Shown piece by piece: positions 9,568-17,772 of a DNA stretch of 64,000 nt; within the stretch, counting starts at the first letter, position 1; the number at the start of each line of letters is the position of its first letter. Source of the DNA: Ignavibacteriales bacterium. GTDB taxonomy: Bacteria > Bacteroidota > Ignavibacteria > Ignavibacteriales > Ignavibacteriaceae. Below the pieces are notes generated by a model. That model did not search any database and was not told the DNA's origin. It saw only the letters and a list, made by a program, of their open reading frames with translations. Where the stretch lies: NCBI GenBank assembly GCA_016700155.1, contig CP065001.1, positions 2,790,001 to 2,854,000 of the forward strand. The letters are read 5' to 3'. The position numbers and the translations under genes are program-made.

Positions 9568-10422
9568 TCAACCCAGGTAAGTTCTCAGGTTTTTACTTCT
9601 GGAAGCGTGTCTGAGTCTGCGGATTGCTTTTTCTTTAATCTGTCTTACGCGTTCACGTGTTAAATTAAATCTTTCGCCTATTTCTTCAAGAGTAAGTGAG
9701 TGTTCTTTATTCAAACCGAAGTATAATTTTATTACCTCGGCTTCTCTTTCTGTTAAAGTTGAAAGTGCGCGGTCAATTTCTGTTTTAAGCGATTCAGTCA
9801 TCAGCGTGTGATCCGGTGATGGTTGCTGATCATTCTGAATCACATCAAGAAGCCTGTTATCCTCCCCCTGCGCGAATGGCGCATCCATTGAAACATGTCT
9901 GCCGGAAATTTTTAAAGTGTCTGCCACTTCACTAACATCCATATCAAGTTCCTGGGCTAGTTCGGTAGCGCTTGGCTCTCTCTCAAATTCCTGTTCAAGG
10001 TTGCTGTACGCTTTTCCTATTTTATTTAAAGCTCCGACTCTGTTTAACGGCAGGCGCACTATTCTTGACTGCTCAGCAAGTGCCTGAAGAATAGATTGTC
10101 TGATCCACCAAACCGCATAAGAAATAAATTTAAATCCTCTTGTTTCGTCGAATCTTTTAGCTGCTTTTATTAACCCGAGGTTCCCTTCGTTTATTAAGTC
10201 ACCGAGAGACAAACCCTGGTTCTGATATTGTTTAGCAACACTTACTACGAAACGAAGATTCGCTTTAGTTAACATCTCTAACGCAAGCTGATCACCCTTT
10301 TTTATTCGTATCGCAAGTTCTATTTCCTGATCCGGTACAAGAAGATCAACCTTTCCAATTTCCTGCAAGTATTTATCAAGAGACTGGCTCTCCCGATTTG
10401 TATATTGCTTGGTTATTCTCAC
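9568..10422 (-). CDS. rpoD: Primary RNA polymerase sigma factor (sigma-70, short Bacteroidetes type)
   Basis: Directs RNA polymerase to housekeeping promoters. The protein has 284 residues and lacks region 1.1 and the long non-conserved region, as in Bacteroidetes/Chlorobi SigA. Region 1.2 (LDKYLQEIGKVDLL), region 2 with the core-binding and melting segment (GLIKAAKRFDETRGFKF, AVWWIRQSI), region 3 and region 4 are all present. Region 4 has the -35 helix-turn-helix in TLEEIGERFNLTRERVRQI. The start is GTG at 10422 with GAGGTG five bases before it. It follows two microcompartment vertex genes in the same orientation. Promoters of the TAnnTTTG type elsewhere in the window fit this kind of sigma factor. 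Confidence 0.95.
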   Translation of the reverse strand: MRITKQYTNRESQSLDKYLQEIGKVDLLVPDQEIELAIRIKKGDQLALEMLTKANLRFVVSVAKQYQNQGLSLGDLINEGNLGLIKAAKRFDETRGFKFISYAVWWIRQSILQALAEQSRIVRLPLNRVGALNKIGKAYSNLEQEFEREPSATELAQELDMDVSEVADTLKISGRHVSMDAPFAQGEDNRLLDVIQNDQQPSPDHTLMTESLKTEIDRALSTLTEREAEVIKLYFGLNKEHSLTLEEIGERFNLTRERVRQIKEKAIRRLRHASRSKNLRTYLG

Positions 10423-10443
10423 TAAATCACCTCGTCTTTTCGT

Positions 10444-10707
10444 TCATTGATTTATTGTATCTACTATTCCGACTATCGAAGCATCAACCGGGGCAAAATC
10501 GACCGGCAGTGGTATTACAGCTTCAGATGCTGTTATATAAAAAATTATTTCACCCGGTCCCGCACCCACTGTATCAACTGCAATAAGCGGTTCGCCATTA
10601 TTTTTCTTTTCAGAATTCAAGGGCTGAACAATCAGAAACTTGAAATTCTCTAAAGTTTCATATTTCCTTGTAGCCCAAACTGTTCCTATAACTTTTCCAA
10701 GGAACAT
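10444..10707 (-). CDS. EutN/CcmL-family microcompartment vertex protein (BMC-P), copy 1
   Basis: Forms pentamers that cap the vertices of bacterial microcompartment shells. The protein has 87 residues. It opens with MFLGKVIGTVWATRK, keeps the AVDTVGAGPGE core around residues 43-53, and ends with PVDASIVGIVD, all hallmarks of PF03319. I chose the ATG at 10707 because GGAG sits six bases upstream and the resulting N-terminus matches the neighbouring paralogue; an ATG at 10719 would add four residues. The usual GSS-R segment before the C-terminus is replaced by ASEAVIPLP. The stop lies 21 bases before the sigma factor start. No hexameric BMC-H gene is visible in the window. Confidence 0.9.
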   Translation of the reverse strand: MFLGKVIGTVWATRKYETLENFKFLIVQPLNSEKKNNGEPLIAVDTVGAGPGEIIFYITASEAVIPLPVDFAPVDASIVGIVDTINQ

Positions 10708-10811
10708 CAGGATCTCCATATATTGTTTATGGAGTCGTTAAATCTATTGAAAACAGCCGGAAATTTAACATTAAATGGGCTCAAATAAAAGGTAAAAATC
10801 TTGTGAACCAT

Positions 10812-11090
10812 CTATTTTGAGACCTCATTTACATCAATTTTATCAACAATAGCCATAATTACTGCGTCTACCGGTTTATTTTTTGTTATCTCAGTCTGAC
10901 GTGAAGAACTTCCGGTCGCAACCAAAACAATTTCTCCTACACCTGCCCCAACACTATCCACTGCAACTACGAAGTCAGGTTTTTCAATTAAACTCAGATC
11001 TAATCTTTTAACAACAAGAAACTTTGAGCCAACAAGATTTTCATCCTTTTGTGTACTCCATACTGTTCCAATAACTTTTCCGATAAACAA
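10812..11090 (-). CDS. EutN/CcmL-family microcompartment vertex protein (BMC-P), copy 2
   Basis: Second vertex-forming shell protein, 92 residues and clearly paralogous to copy 1 (shared GKVIGTVW, AVDSVGAG, IVDKI). It is the more canonical of the two, keeping TGSSSRQTEI before PVDAVIMAIVD. The start is a TTG at 11090. AAGAGG, lying over the last codons of the PIN-domain gene, is its ribosome site, and only three bases separate the two genes. About 100 bases separate it from copy 1. Two divergent vertex proteins in tandem suggest distinct vertex roles or mixed assemblies, which is inference. Confidence 0.9.
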   Translation of the reverse strand: MFIGKVIGTVWSTQKDENLVGSKFLVVKRLDLSLIEKPDFVVAVDSVGAGVGEIVLVATGSSSRQTEITKNKPVDAVIMAIVDKIDVNEVSK

Positions 11091-11093
11091 TTG

Positions 11094-11483
11094 TTACCTC
11101 TTTGGGATTATTACTTTAACCTGATCGGATACGTTTTTATATTTTTTATTATCCAGAGTTACAATTTTTAGTTTATTTATTTTTGCCAATACATAAACCA
11201 ATGCATCCCTGTTTGTTCTTACTTTTTTATTCAGACCAGGAACTGATAAACTATATCTTGAATTCAATCCCAGTACTTTTAATGAATTTAATAATTGAAT
11301 TACTGAATCCCTATCCTCAATATTATTCACTGAAAATAAAAGTTCAGAGGCATTAATAACGGATGTGTAACATATTCCTTTTTGCATAAACTTTTCCAGC
11401 GTCGACTCAGTCGCTTTTGTTTTATGAGTGAGATGCTCAATAAGTATATCAGTTTCAATAAGGAATTCCTGAGCTTTTACCAA
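11094..11483 (-). CDS. PIN-domain protein (VapC-like)
   Basis: Probable metal-dependent ribonuclease, 129 residues, the usual size for a VapC toxin. The acidic PIN residues are recognisable: Asp in ETDILIEHL (first strand), Glu in NASELLF, Asp in NRDALVYVLA, and Asp in VTLDNKKY near the end. The start is uncertain; the best candidate is a TTG at 11483, two bases after the stop of the preceding small gene, without a clear ribosome site. VapC toxins cleave tRNA or rRNA and are normally paired with a small antitoxin encoded upstream. The preceding gene is the only candidate, but its sequence does not resemble a known VapB. Confidence 0.75.
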   Translation of the reverse strand: MVKAQEFLIETDILIEHLTHKTKATESTLEKFMQKGICYTSVINASELLFSVNNIEDRDSVIQLLNSLKVLGLNSRYSLSVPGLNKKVRTNRDALVYVLAKINKLKIVTLDNKKYKNVSDQVKVIIPKR

Positions 11484-11485
11484 TT

Positions 11486-11767
11486 TCAGTTTTTAATATT
11501 TAATTTTTTGATACTTCCCTTACTCTTATAAAATCCTATCAGCAGTTCATCATTTAATGATTGTACTTGTTTTATAAGGCTCTTCTTTCTTTCTGGAATG
11601 AGATTCAGCATTTCATCTTCAGTAGAAATCGGAATTACTTCAATCTGAACTTTTTTAATCGCATATTGTTTTACATAGTCGACAAAGTCGACTGGCAAAC
11701 TTTTAAATTGAATCTCATCAACTTTTTCTATCCAGGTAAATTTATTTTTTACTGAATTTTTATTCAT
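11486..11767 (-). CDS. Small protein of unknown function, possible PIN partner
   Basis: About 93 residues, lysine-rich, with no signal peptide or membrane span; I do not recognise a family. The likely start is the ATG at 11767, which overlaps the end of deoB by eight bases (ATGAATAA), a classic coupled arrangement. A TTG at 11788 is an alternative. The middle is acidic (IPISTEDEMLNLIPERKK) and predicted helical, and the C-terminus is basic. Its place immediately before a PIN-domain gene is that of a VapB-type antitoxin, but no AbrB, RHH or Phd motif is visible. It could equally be a lineage-specific accessory protein. Confidence 0.55.
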   Translation of the reverse strand: MNKNSVKNKFTWIEKVDEIQFKSLPVDFVDYVKQYAIKKVQIEVIPISTEDEMLNLIPERKKSLIKQVQSLNDELLIGFYKSKGSIKKLNIKN

Positions 11768-12923
11768 TGAGAAAACTTTTTCCGTCAAGATTATTTTTCA
11801 CATTATAAAAAGCGGCAACAGTTTTACCGACATCAGCAAATGTACTACGAACACCCAAATCTTTTCCGGTTTTGTTTTTACCATAGTACAAAATCGGAAC
11901 ATACTCCCGGCTGTGATCTGTACTTGGTGTAGTAGGATCATTACCATGGTCCGCTGTAATAATTAACCTGTCTGATGCATTTAAAGTTTCCAAAAAATCA
12001 GGCAAAAATTTATCAAATTGCTCAAGCGCTTTAGCAAATCCTTCTGGATCATTTCTATGCCCATAATAGACATCGAAATCCACCAGGTTTGCAAATATCA
12101 AACTATCTTTAGCTTTAGACGAATATTCCAAAAGTTTGTTACAACCTTGTTCGTTCGATTTTGTGAATTCAGGAGTAACTATGCCCCGATGATTAAACAG
12201 GTCATTTATCTTTCCGATAGCAACGGTTTTAATTCCATTGGATTTTAAAACATCCAGAACCGTATCCGATGGCGGTGATAGCGAAAAATCTTTCCTGTTT
12301 GTAGTTCTTGTAAATCGACCGTCACTTCCAATAAATGGACGAGCTATAACTCTGGCTACATTTAATGGTTCAATTAATACTTTGCTTCTTGTTGTCTCAC
12401 AAATTCTGTACAGTTCTTTTAAAGGAATTATATCCTCGTGCGCAGCAATTTGAAAGACAGAATCCGCTGAAGTATAAACAATAGGGTAACCGGTTCTGAT
12501 ATGCTCTTCACCAAGCTGCTGAATTATTTCTGTGCCTGATGCTGCGATGTTTCCAAGGTATCCTTCAATCTGATTCAAATGCAAAAATTTGTCAATTATG
12601 TAGTCCGGAAATCCAGAATGAAAATATGAAAAATCCTTTTCGAGAATTATTCCGCCTAATTCCCAATGCCCTGTGGTCGAATCTTTCCCTTTTGAACTTT
12701 CAATCATTTTTCCGAAAGATGCTTTCGGCTGTTCGGTTTTATTCACACCTTTAATTCCCGTGATGTTGCCTAAACCCAGGTTACAAAGGTTTGGAAGGTT
12801 TAGTCCGTTCACTGCTTCGGCAATATTGACGAGAGTGTTACTGCCTTCATCATTGTATTTTTTAGCATCCGGCAATTCGCCGATACCAACTCCATCAAGT
12901 ACAATGATAAAGAAATTATTCAA
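11760..12923 (-). CDS. deoB: Phosphopentomutase
   Basis: Interconverts ribose-1-phosphate and ribose-5-phosphate, and the deoxyribose equivalents, in nucleoside salvage and catabolism. The protein has 387 residues, normal for the family. The alkaline-phosphatase-type core shows the N-terminal metal site LDGVGIGELPDA (Asp10), the phosphoacceptor segment DSTTGHWELGG, and the C-terminal metal ligands in TADHGNDPTTPSTDHSREY. It follows the GAF-GGDEF gene by 27 bases and overlaps the next small gene. Downstream in the same direction are two BMC vertex genes. Sugar-phosphate-utilising microcompartments carry DeoC and RpiB, so a functional link is conceivable but unproven. Confidence 0.95.
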   Translation of the reverse strand: MNNFFIIVLDGVGIGELPDAKKYNDEGSNTLVNIAEAVNGLNLPNLCNLGLGNITGIKGVNKTEQPKASFGKMIESSKGKDSTTGHWELGGIILEKDFSYFHSGFPDYIIDKFLHLNQIEGYLGNIAASGTEIIQQLGEEHIRTGYPIVYTSADSVFQIAAHEDIIPLKELYRICETTRSKVLIEPLNVARVIARPFIGSDGRFTRTTNRKDFSLSPPSDTVLDVLKSNGIKTVAIGKINDLFNHRGIVTPEFTKSNEQGCNKLLEYSSKAKDSLIFANLVDFDVYYGHRNDPEGFAKALEQFDKFLPDFLETLNASDRLIITADHGNDPTTPSTDHSREYVPILYYGKNKTGKDLGVRSTFADVGKTVAAFYNVKNNLDGKSFLNE

Positions 12924-12950
12924 AGAAATCTTTCTAAGAAATTGTAAGGA

Positions 12951-14825
12951 CTAATTAATATTTTTTACTGTATTTCCGCCGCGTTCAACAGCTTTTTGAA
13001 GAGCAAGATCTGCATTATGAATGACTTCATCAACATTTAGTTTATTTGTTGTGGATGCCACTCCGACAGATATAGTATATGTAGTTTGTTTAGTAACAAC
13101 AGCAATCGGTTTACGTGCAATTTTAACTCGAAGTTTTTCAGCCCATATAAAAACATCTTTTGTAGTTGAGTTAAAGAAATAAACCGCAAAAACTTTCTCA
13201 TCAAGTCTGCCGTAGATGTTTAACGGCGTCATTTCTTTGGCAATACTCTCTGAAATTGTTGAAAGAACTTTTGGAAATGGATTACCATCAAAAAGTGATT
13301 CCTGTTCAAGAAAATCATCAATCTTGATTAGGGCAAGAGCGCCGGGAATCTTTAATTGTTCAGATTTTATAAGATCAGAGCTTAGTCTTTCTTTAAATGT
13401 ATCTGCATTCAATGCCCTTGTTTCAACATCAAAAGCCAGATAGCTTTGTAAAAGTTTTTGGGATGAGTATGAGTAAATGACGAACGAAATAATATTCAGT
13501 GCGCTTCGCAAAAACTGAACATCTGAATTTGTGAAAGCATTCTTTTTCAAACTTTCAAAACACAGCACTCCGTAATTCTGATCTTTATAAACCAGCGGCA
13601 CTGCAAGAAAAGAACCGTCAAAACTTACATCCTCAACCTTGGAAAATCTTTTGAAAGTTCCATTTGATGTGTCATCAATCTTCACCGGAATACCTGTTAC
13701 AATAGATTTACCCACAAGTGTTCCGGAAATTTCAATCGTAAGATTCTCACCAATATATTTTAATGAAGTGTTGTTAACTATTTTAATTGTCCTGAACTGC
13801 TTTTCAATCGGATCATAAAAAACAAATGCGAATGCGTCCCAGGGAATCAGCAAACTAACTGATTCATGCAAAGTCCTGATCAGATCTTCCTGACTTTCAA
13901 GTTTGTTATCAGGGCCGATTAGATTCAGCAAGGCCTTTAATCTCTGCTGTGAAACCGATTCATTATGTTTTTCCTCAAAGATAGTTATCAACATTGTAAG
14001 GACACGTACAAATCTTCCAAGTGCATAAATAGTTTCTATTCCAAATGCATCACCGACTTTTGAATCAACGGCAATTATTGCAATTAATGATTTTTCATAG
14101 AACAACGGAACACCAACAAAACTTCTTATACCTTGTGCTGAATCATAGTACCTTATAACATCCGCTTCTGCAGCGGGTGAAATATCGCTCAATAATTCTG
14201 GTTCACCCCTCTGAACTATCTTGCTGAGTATATCATCTTCCAGGTCAAATTTTCTGTTTGCTACTTCGGTTGATACAGATTTAAATCTTTCGATTGAAAG
14301 TTTTTCCTTATTCCTGTGATACCAGAAAAAGATTGCGGTATGAGCAGAGTAAGCTTCTTTGATAACGGTGAGCATTTTTTCAAGCACAAAACTAAATTGC
14401 CCGTTGTGACCCATTCCTGTTGGAAATGATTCGTTCGCTATTTCATCAAATCTCTCTTTAAGGTCAGGCGGCTTTAACGTTACTTTTGAAGGTCTGAATT
14501 CCGGTCTATAGTTATCAGCAGTTATAACATCAGGGTTCGTCTGACGCGAAATAATTTTAAAAGATTCATCAACAGGTGTTGGTTTGGATTCAAATCCATC
14601 TTCGGAAATATCATCCTCAAAATCTTTGTTGTTAAAATTATCTTCAAAACGGAGTGAGTCGCGAAGGAATATTATGAAAGCTATATATATCAGCAGCAAA
14701 GCAAGTGTAATCACCCTTATTACTGTATCGTCTGTAATAAAAAGGAAAATTGCTAAGACAGGAACAACTAAAAAAATGAGGATTCTTTTTTTCTGCCGGC
14801 GGTCCATATCCAGAAGTACGCTCAC
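12951..14825 (-). CDS. Membrane protein with GAF domains and degenerate GGDEF domain
   Basis: Predicted inner-membrane signalling protein, up to 624 residues. Two transmembrane helices (about 17-57) are followed by an acidic linker, a GAF-like domain (about 150-290), a second GAF-like domain (about 320-465) and a C-terminal GGDEF-fold domain. The catalytic GGDEF loop reads GRLDEKVFAV: the two glycines are lost, so diguanylate cyclase activity is unlikely. It may instead bind c-di-GMP or GTP, or act structurally. The start is a GTG at 14825 or an ATG at 14807; neither has a strong ribosome site. It lies between engB and deoB, all co-oriented. Confidence 0.8.
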   Translation of the reverse strand: MSVLLDMDRRQKKRILIFLVVPVLAIFLFITDDTVIRVITLALLLIYIAFIIFLRDSLRFEDNFNNKDFEDDISEDGFESKPTPVDESFKIISRQTNPDVITADNYRPEFRPSKVTLKPPDLKERFDEIANESFPTGMGHNGQFSFVLEKMLTVIKEAYSAHTAIFFWYHRNKEKLSIERFKSVSTEVANRKFDLEDDILSKIVQRGEPELLSDISPAAEADVIRYYDSAQGIRSFVGVPLFYEKSLIAIIAVDSKVGDAFGIETIYALGRFVRVLTMLITIFEEKHNESVSQQRLKALLNLIGPDNKLESQEDLIRTLHESVSLLIPWDAFAFVFYDPIEKQFRTIKIVNNTSLKYIGENLTIEISGTLVGKSIVTGIPVKIDDTSNGTFKRFSKVEDVSFDGSFLAVPLVYKDQNYGVLCFESLKKNAFTNSDVQFLRSALNIISFVIYSYSSQKLLQSYLAFDVETRALNADTFKERLSSDLIKSEQLKIPGALALIKIDDFLEQESLFDGNPFPKVLSTISESIAKEMTPLNIYGRLDEKVFAVYFFNSTTKDVFIWAEKLRVKIARKPIAVVTKQTTYTISVGVASTTNKLNVDEVIHNADLALQKAVERGGNTVKNIN

Positions 14826-14899
14826 AGTTTAATAAATTTGTTGAGAAATATAGGTTTACGTTTTTTTAATAGCAAATAAACAAAAGCTATTAAAGTAAT

Positions 14900-15484
14900 T
14901 CAATAAAATTTTTTATTAAGCCTGCTAAGAATTTCTTTTCTTCCATTCTTCTTAACGGCTGAGTATAAAAAAAGGTTTTCGTTGAATTGAAGTCCGGGTA
15001 TCATCTCTGAAACTACCGACTTTGCTTTATTAAATTCGGATTGCTTTAGTTTATCGGATTTAGTAAGCACAACAATGCGATCACAGTTTACTGATAACAG
15101 ATATTCATTAAGTTTTAGGTCAAGTTCAGTTGGTTTGTGACGGCTGTCTATCAAATGAAAAGCGAGTACAATTTTTTCTTCTGATTTGATAAAATCCTGA
15201 ATTAACCTTCCCCAGTATTCTCTTTCTTTCTTACTTGTTTTGGCGTATCCGTAACCCGGAAGGTCAACTATAAAAAAATTATCATCGATAAGGTAGTAGT
15301 TAAGTGAACGTGTTTTACCAGGAGTTGAACTTATTTTTGCCAGATCTTTTCGATTGAACAGCGAGTTGATAAAAGAAGATTTCCCTACATTGGATCTTCC
15401 GCAAAGTATAACAACAGGATAATTATGTTTGGGTAATCCTTTAAGGTCAAATACTGATTGAATGAATTCCTGTTTGTCAAACAT
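14900..15484 (-). CDS. engB: Ribosome biogenesis GTP-binding protein EngB (YsxC/YihA)
   Basis: Small GTPase needed for 50S subunit assembly, 194 residues, the family's normal size. The GTPase boxes are clear: G1 GRSNVGKSSFIN near residues 29-40, G3 DLPGYGYAK, G4 LTKSDK and G5 SAVKK. The switch sequence STPGKTRSLNYY is typical of this clade. It is the first gene after the ribosomal alpha operon and its terminator, and it opens the co-oriented run leading to deoB and sigma-A. Confidence 0.95.
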   Translation of the reverse strand: MFDKQEFIQSVFDLKGLPKHNYPVVILCGRSNVGKSSFINSLFNRKDLAKISSTPGKTRSLNYYLIDDNFFIVDLPGYGYAKTSKKEREYWGRLIQDFIKSEEKIVLAFHLIDSRHKPTELDLKLNEYLLSVNCDRIVVLTKSDKLKQSEFNKAKSVVSEMIPGLQFNENLFLYSAVKKNGRKEILSRLNKKFY

Positions 15485-15520
15485 AAAACTGAATTAAGAT
15501 GGTTGGATATTGTTCAAAAT

Positions 15521-15546
15521 AAAAAACCCCGAATTCATCGGGGTTT
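15521..15546 (-). terminator. Rho-independent terminator after rplQ
   Basis: AAACCCCGA (15524-15532) pairs with TCGGGGTTT (15538-15546) around a five-base loop. On the minus strand a T-run follows directly. It closes the long ribosomal-protein transcript 21 bases past the rplQ stop. Confidence 0.92.
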
Positions 15547-15567
15547 GAATTTTTTCTTCAGAAAAGA

Positions 15568-16074
15568 TTATTTCTCTTTTTTCTTTCGTTTCGGTTTGGC
15601 TTCGGTAGTTTCATCTACAACGACCGCATCCTCAATCTTTTCTTCTTTTTCTTTCTTTGATTCGGCTTTAGCTTTTCTCTTTTCCTTTTTCTCTTCAGCC
15701 TTTTCATTTATTACATCATTATAATCAACAAGCTCAATCAACGCCATTTCAGCAGCATCTCCAAGCCTGTTTCCTAGTTTAATGACGCGTGTATAACCAC
15801 CGGGTCTGTCGCCGACTTTCTGAATTATTTCCGCAAAGAGTTCTTTTACAACTTCTTTATCATTCACAACGCTCATTATCTGACGTTTGGCATGGAGGTC
15901 GTTTTTCTTTGCTTTGGTAATCAAAGCCTCTACAAATCCTCTTGTCTCCTTTGCTTTTGCGAGTGTTGTTTTAATTCTTTTATGCTTTAAAAGAGAAGTA
16001 GCAAGTGAGTTCATCAATGCTGCACGATGGCTTGCGGTTCTTTTAAGCTTTCTTCCTTTTACTCTATGTCTCAT
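15568..16074 (-). CDS. rplQ: 50S ribosomal protein L17, with long charged C-terminal tail
   Basis: Large-subunit protein near the exit tunnel. The conserved L17 core (MRHRVKGRKLKRTASHR through ALIELVDYND) fills about 125 residues. A further 40-45 residues of alternating Lys/Glu/Ala, ending in KPKRKKKEK, make the protein 168 long against the usual 117-130. Such tails occur in Bacteroidetes/Chlorobi L17, but their role is not known. It is the last gene of the supercluster, 21 bases after rpoA and just before a strong terminator. Confidence 0.96.
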   Translation of the reverse strand: MRHRVKGRKLKRTASHRAALMNSLATSLLKHKRIKTTLAKAKETRGFVEALITKAKKNDLHAKRQIMSVVNDKEVVKELFAEIIQKVGDRPGGYTRVIKLGNRLGDAAEMALIELVDYNDVINEKAEEKKEKRKAKAESKKEKEEKIEDAVVVDETTEAKPKRKKKEK

Positions 16075-16095
16075 TTAAAACCTTCGTCAAAAAAA

Positions 16096-17091
16096 TTAGT
16101 GTGTTTCAGTTTCTTCTTTCAGGTATTTGTCAATATCCATTCCGAATTCCAGTCCAAGGCTTTCAACTATTTCCATAAGTTCTGCAAGTGATTTTCTTCC
16201 AAAATTCCTGAACTTCAACATCTCGGCTTCATCTCTTTTAACAAGCTCGGACAGATTCTTAATGTTAGCTGCTTTTAAGCAGTTGTGTGACCTGACACTT
16301 AATTCCAGATCATCAACACTTGTAAGAAGTATTTTTCTAACTCTTTCAGTCTCGCTGTCCTTCTGACTTACTGCCTGTTCTTCTTCCTGGTCAATATCAA
16401 AGTTGATAAATAACTGTATATGATCCCTGAGAATTTTTGCTGCCTGGGTTAATGCATCATCAGGTGTAATTGAACCATCTGTGCCGATTTCTATGGTAAG
16501 TTTTTCATAGTCATTCTTATCACCGATACGAACATTTTCAACTTCGTACTTAACGTTTTTAATCGGTGTGAAGATTGAATCAATTGGAATAACACCAATG
16601 GTCTGATCAGGCTGAACATTTTCCGCAGCAGGAATATAACCGGTTCCTTTGCCTACACGGACTTCTATATCAAGTTTAACATTTTTATTTATGGTTGCTA
16701 TGTGAAGATCAGGATTCAGAATTTCAACTTCGTTGCTGTTCTTCTGAATATCTGCTGCTGTAAATTCACCGGCACCGTTGAATGAAATATCAATTTTATT
16801 CGGCTTTTTGCTTAGCAGTTTCATTCTAACCTGTTTAAGGTTAAGAATGATTTCAGCAACATCTTCAACTACACCATCAATTGTTGTGAACTCATGAAGC
16901 ACACCGCTGAATTTAACTGATACAATTGCTGCACCGGGTAATGAGGAAAGCAGTACCCTGCGAAGAGAGTTTCCTAATGTTACACCATATCCTCTTTCAA
17001 GCGGCTGCAGAAAAAATCTACCAAATGTATTCGAATAACTTGCTTCATCAAGTACAACTGCTTCGGGCATCTTTAAATATGAAACGCTCAT
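16096..17091 (-). CDS. rpoA: DNA-directed RNA polymerase subunit alpha
   Basis: Assembly platform of RNA polymerase and contact for upstream promoter DNA and activators. The protein has 331 residues. The N-terminal dimerisation domain includes PLERGYGVTLGNSLRRVLLSS. A flexible Glu/Gln-rich linker (near 240-258) precedes the C-terminal domain with its paired helix-hairpin-helix elements (LLTSVDDLELSVRSHNCLK and NFGRKSLAELMEIVESLGL). The order rpsD-rpoA-rplQ is the standard alpha operon. Confidence 0.98.
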   Translation of the reverse strand: MSVSYLKMPEAVVLDEASYSNTFGRFFLQPLERGYGVTLGNSLRRVLLSSLPGAAIVSVKFSGVLHEFTTIDGVVEDVAEIILNLKQVRMKLLSKKPNKIDISFNGAGEFTAADIQKNSNEVEILNPDLHIATINKNVKLDIEVRVGKGTGYIPAAENVQPDQTIGVIPIDSIFTPIKNVKYEVENVRIGDKNDYEKLTIEIGTDGSITPDDALTQAAKILRDHIQLFINFDIDQEEEQAVSQKDSETERVRKILLTSVDDLELSVRSHNCLKAANIKNLSELVKRDEAEMLKFRNFGRKSLAELMEIVESLGLEFGMDIDKYLKEETETH

Positions 17092-17124
17092 TTATTAATC
17101 CTCTAAAATTATTCTTAAAAAATT

Positions 17125-17751
17125 TTATTTTGAATAAAGCTCAACTACCAATTGTTCATTGGCATTTAGAGGAACATCAACTCTATCCGGCACCTGAAGA
17201 AAAGTTCCGGCAAGTGAGGCTTTATCAATTGAGAGCCACGAATACGTGCTGTCTTTAACTCTCTTTAGCGAGCTGTGAATTGCATCGAGCTTTTTACTTT
17301 TCTCTTTTATTTTAATTATATCACCGGCAGAGAGTAAAAATGAAGGAACATCAACTAATCTTTCATTCACAATAACATGACGATGTTTGATTAGCTGTCT
17401 TGCCTGTTTACGTGAAGATGCAAATCCAAGTCTGAAGACTACATTATCAAGTCTGCGTTCAAGGATTTGGATCAGGTTTTCACCGGTACGTCCTTTTTGT
17501 TTATTTGCTTTTTCAAAATAGTTTCTGAACTGTGTTTCCAGTAATCCGTATGATCTTTTTATTTTTTGTTTCTCTCTCAGCTGAATTCCATATTCAGAAA
17601 CTTTTGATCTGCGGGATATTCCGTGCTGACCTGGAGGATAGTTCTTAGATTCAATCGGACATTTTTCAGTAAAGCATTTTTGTCCTTTCAAGAAAAGTTT
17701 TTGTTTTTCTCGTCTACATAATTTGCATACTGAATCTGTATATCTTGCCAT
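17125..17751 (-). CDS. rpsD: 30S ribosomal protein S4
   Basis: Primary 16S rRNA-binding protein that nucleates 30S assembly, 208 residues. It keeps the N-terminal zinc knuckle (Cys9, Cys12, Cys26, Cys31), which is the zinc-binding form of S4. The S4 RNA-binding domain (about 98-160) contains RRLDNVVFRLGFASSRKQAR. In many bacteria S4 represses the alpha operon by binding its leader. It sits 21 bases after rpsK. Confidence 0.98.
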   Translation of the reverse strand: MARYTDSVCKLCRREKQKLFLKGQKCFTEKCPIESKNYPPGQHGISRRSKVSEYGIQLREKQKIKRSYGLLETQFRNYFEKANKQKGRTGENLIQILERRLDNVVFRLGFASSRKQARQLIKHRHVIVNERLVDVPSFLLSAGDIIKIKEKSKKLDAIHSSLKRVKDSTYSWLSIDKASLAGTFLQVPDRVDVPLNANEQLVVELYSK

Positions 17752-17772
17752 TTAGTTAACTCTCCGTTAAAA

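Noticed and set aside
11760..11788. Start at 11788 for the small gene after deoB
   Set aside because: It is a TTG with a 29-base overlap; the ATG at 11767 overlapping the deoB stop is a simpler coupled start.
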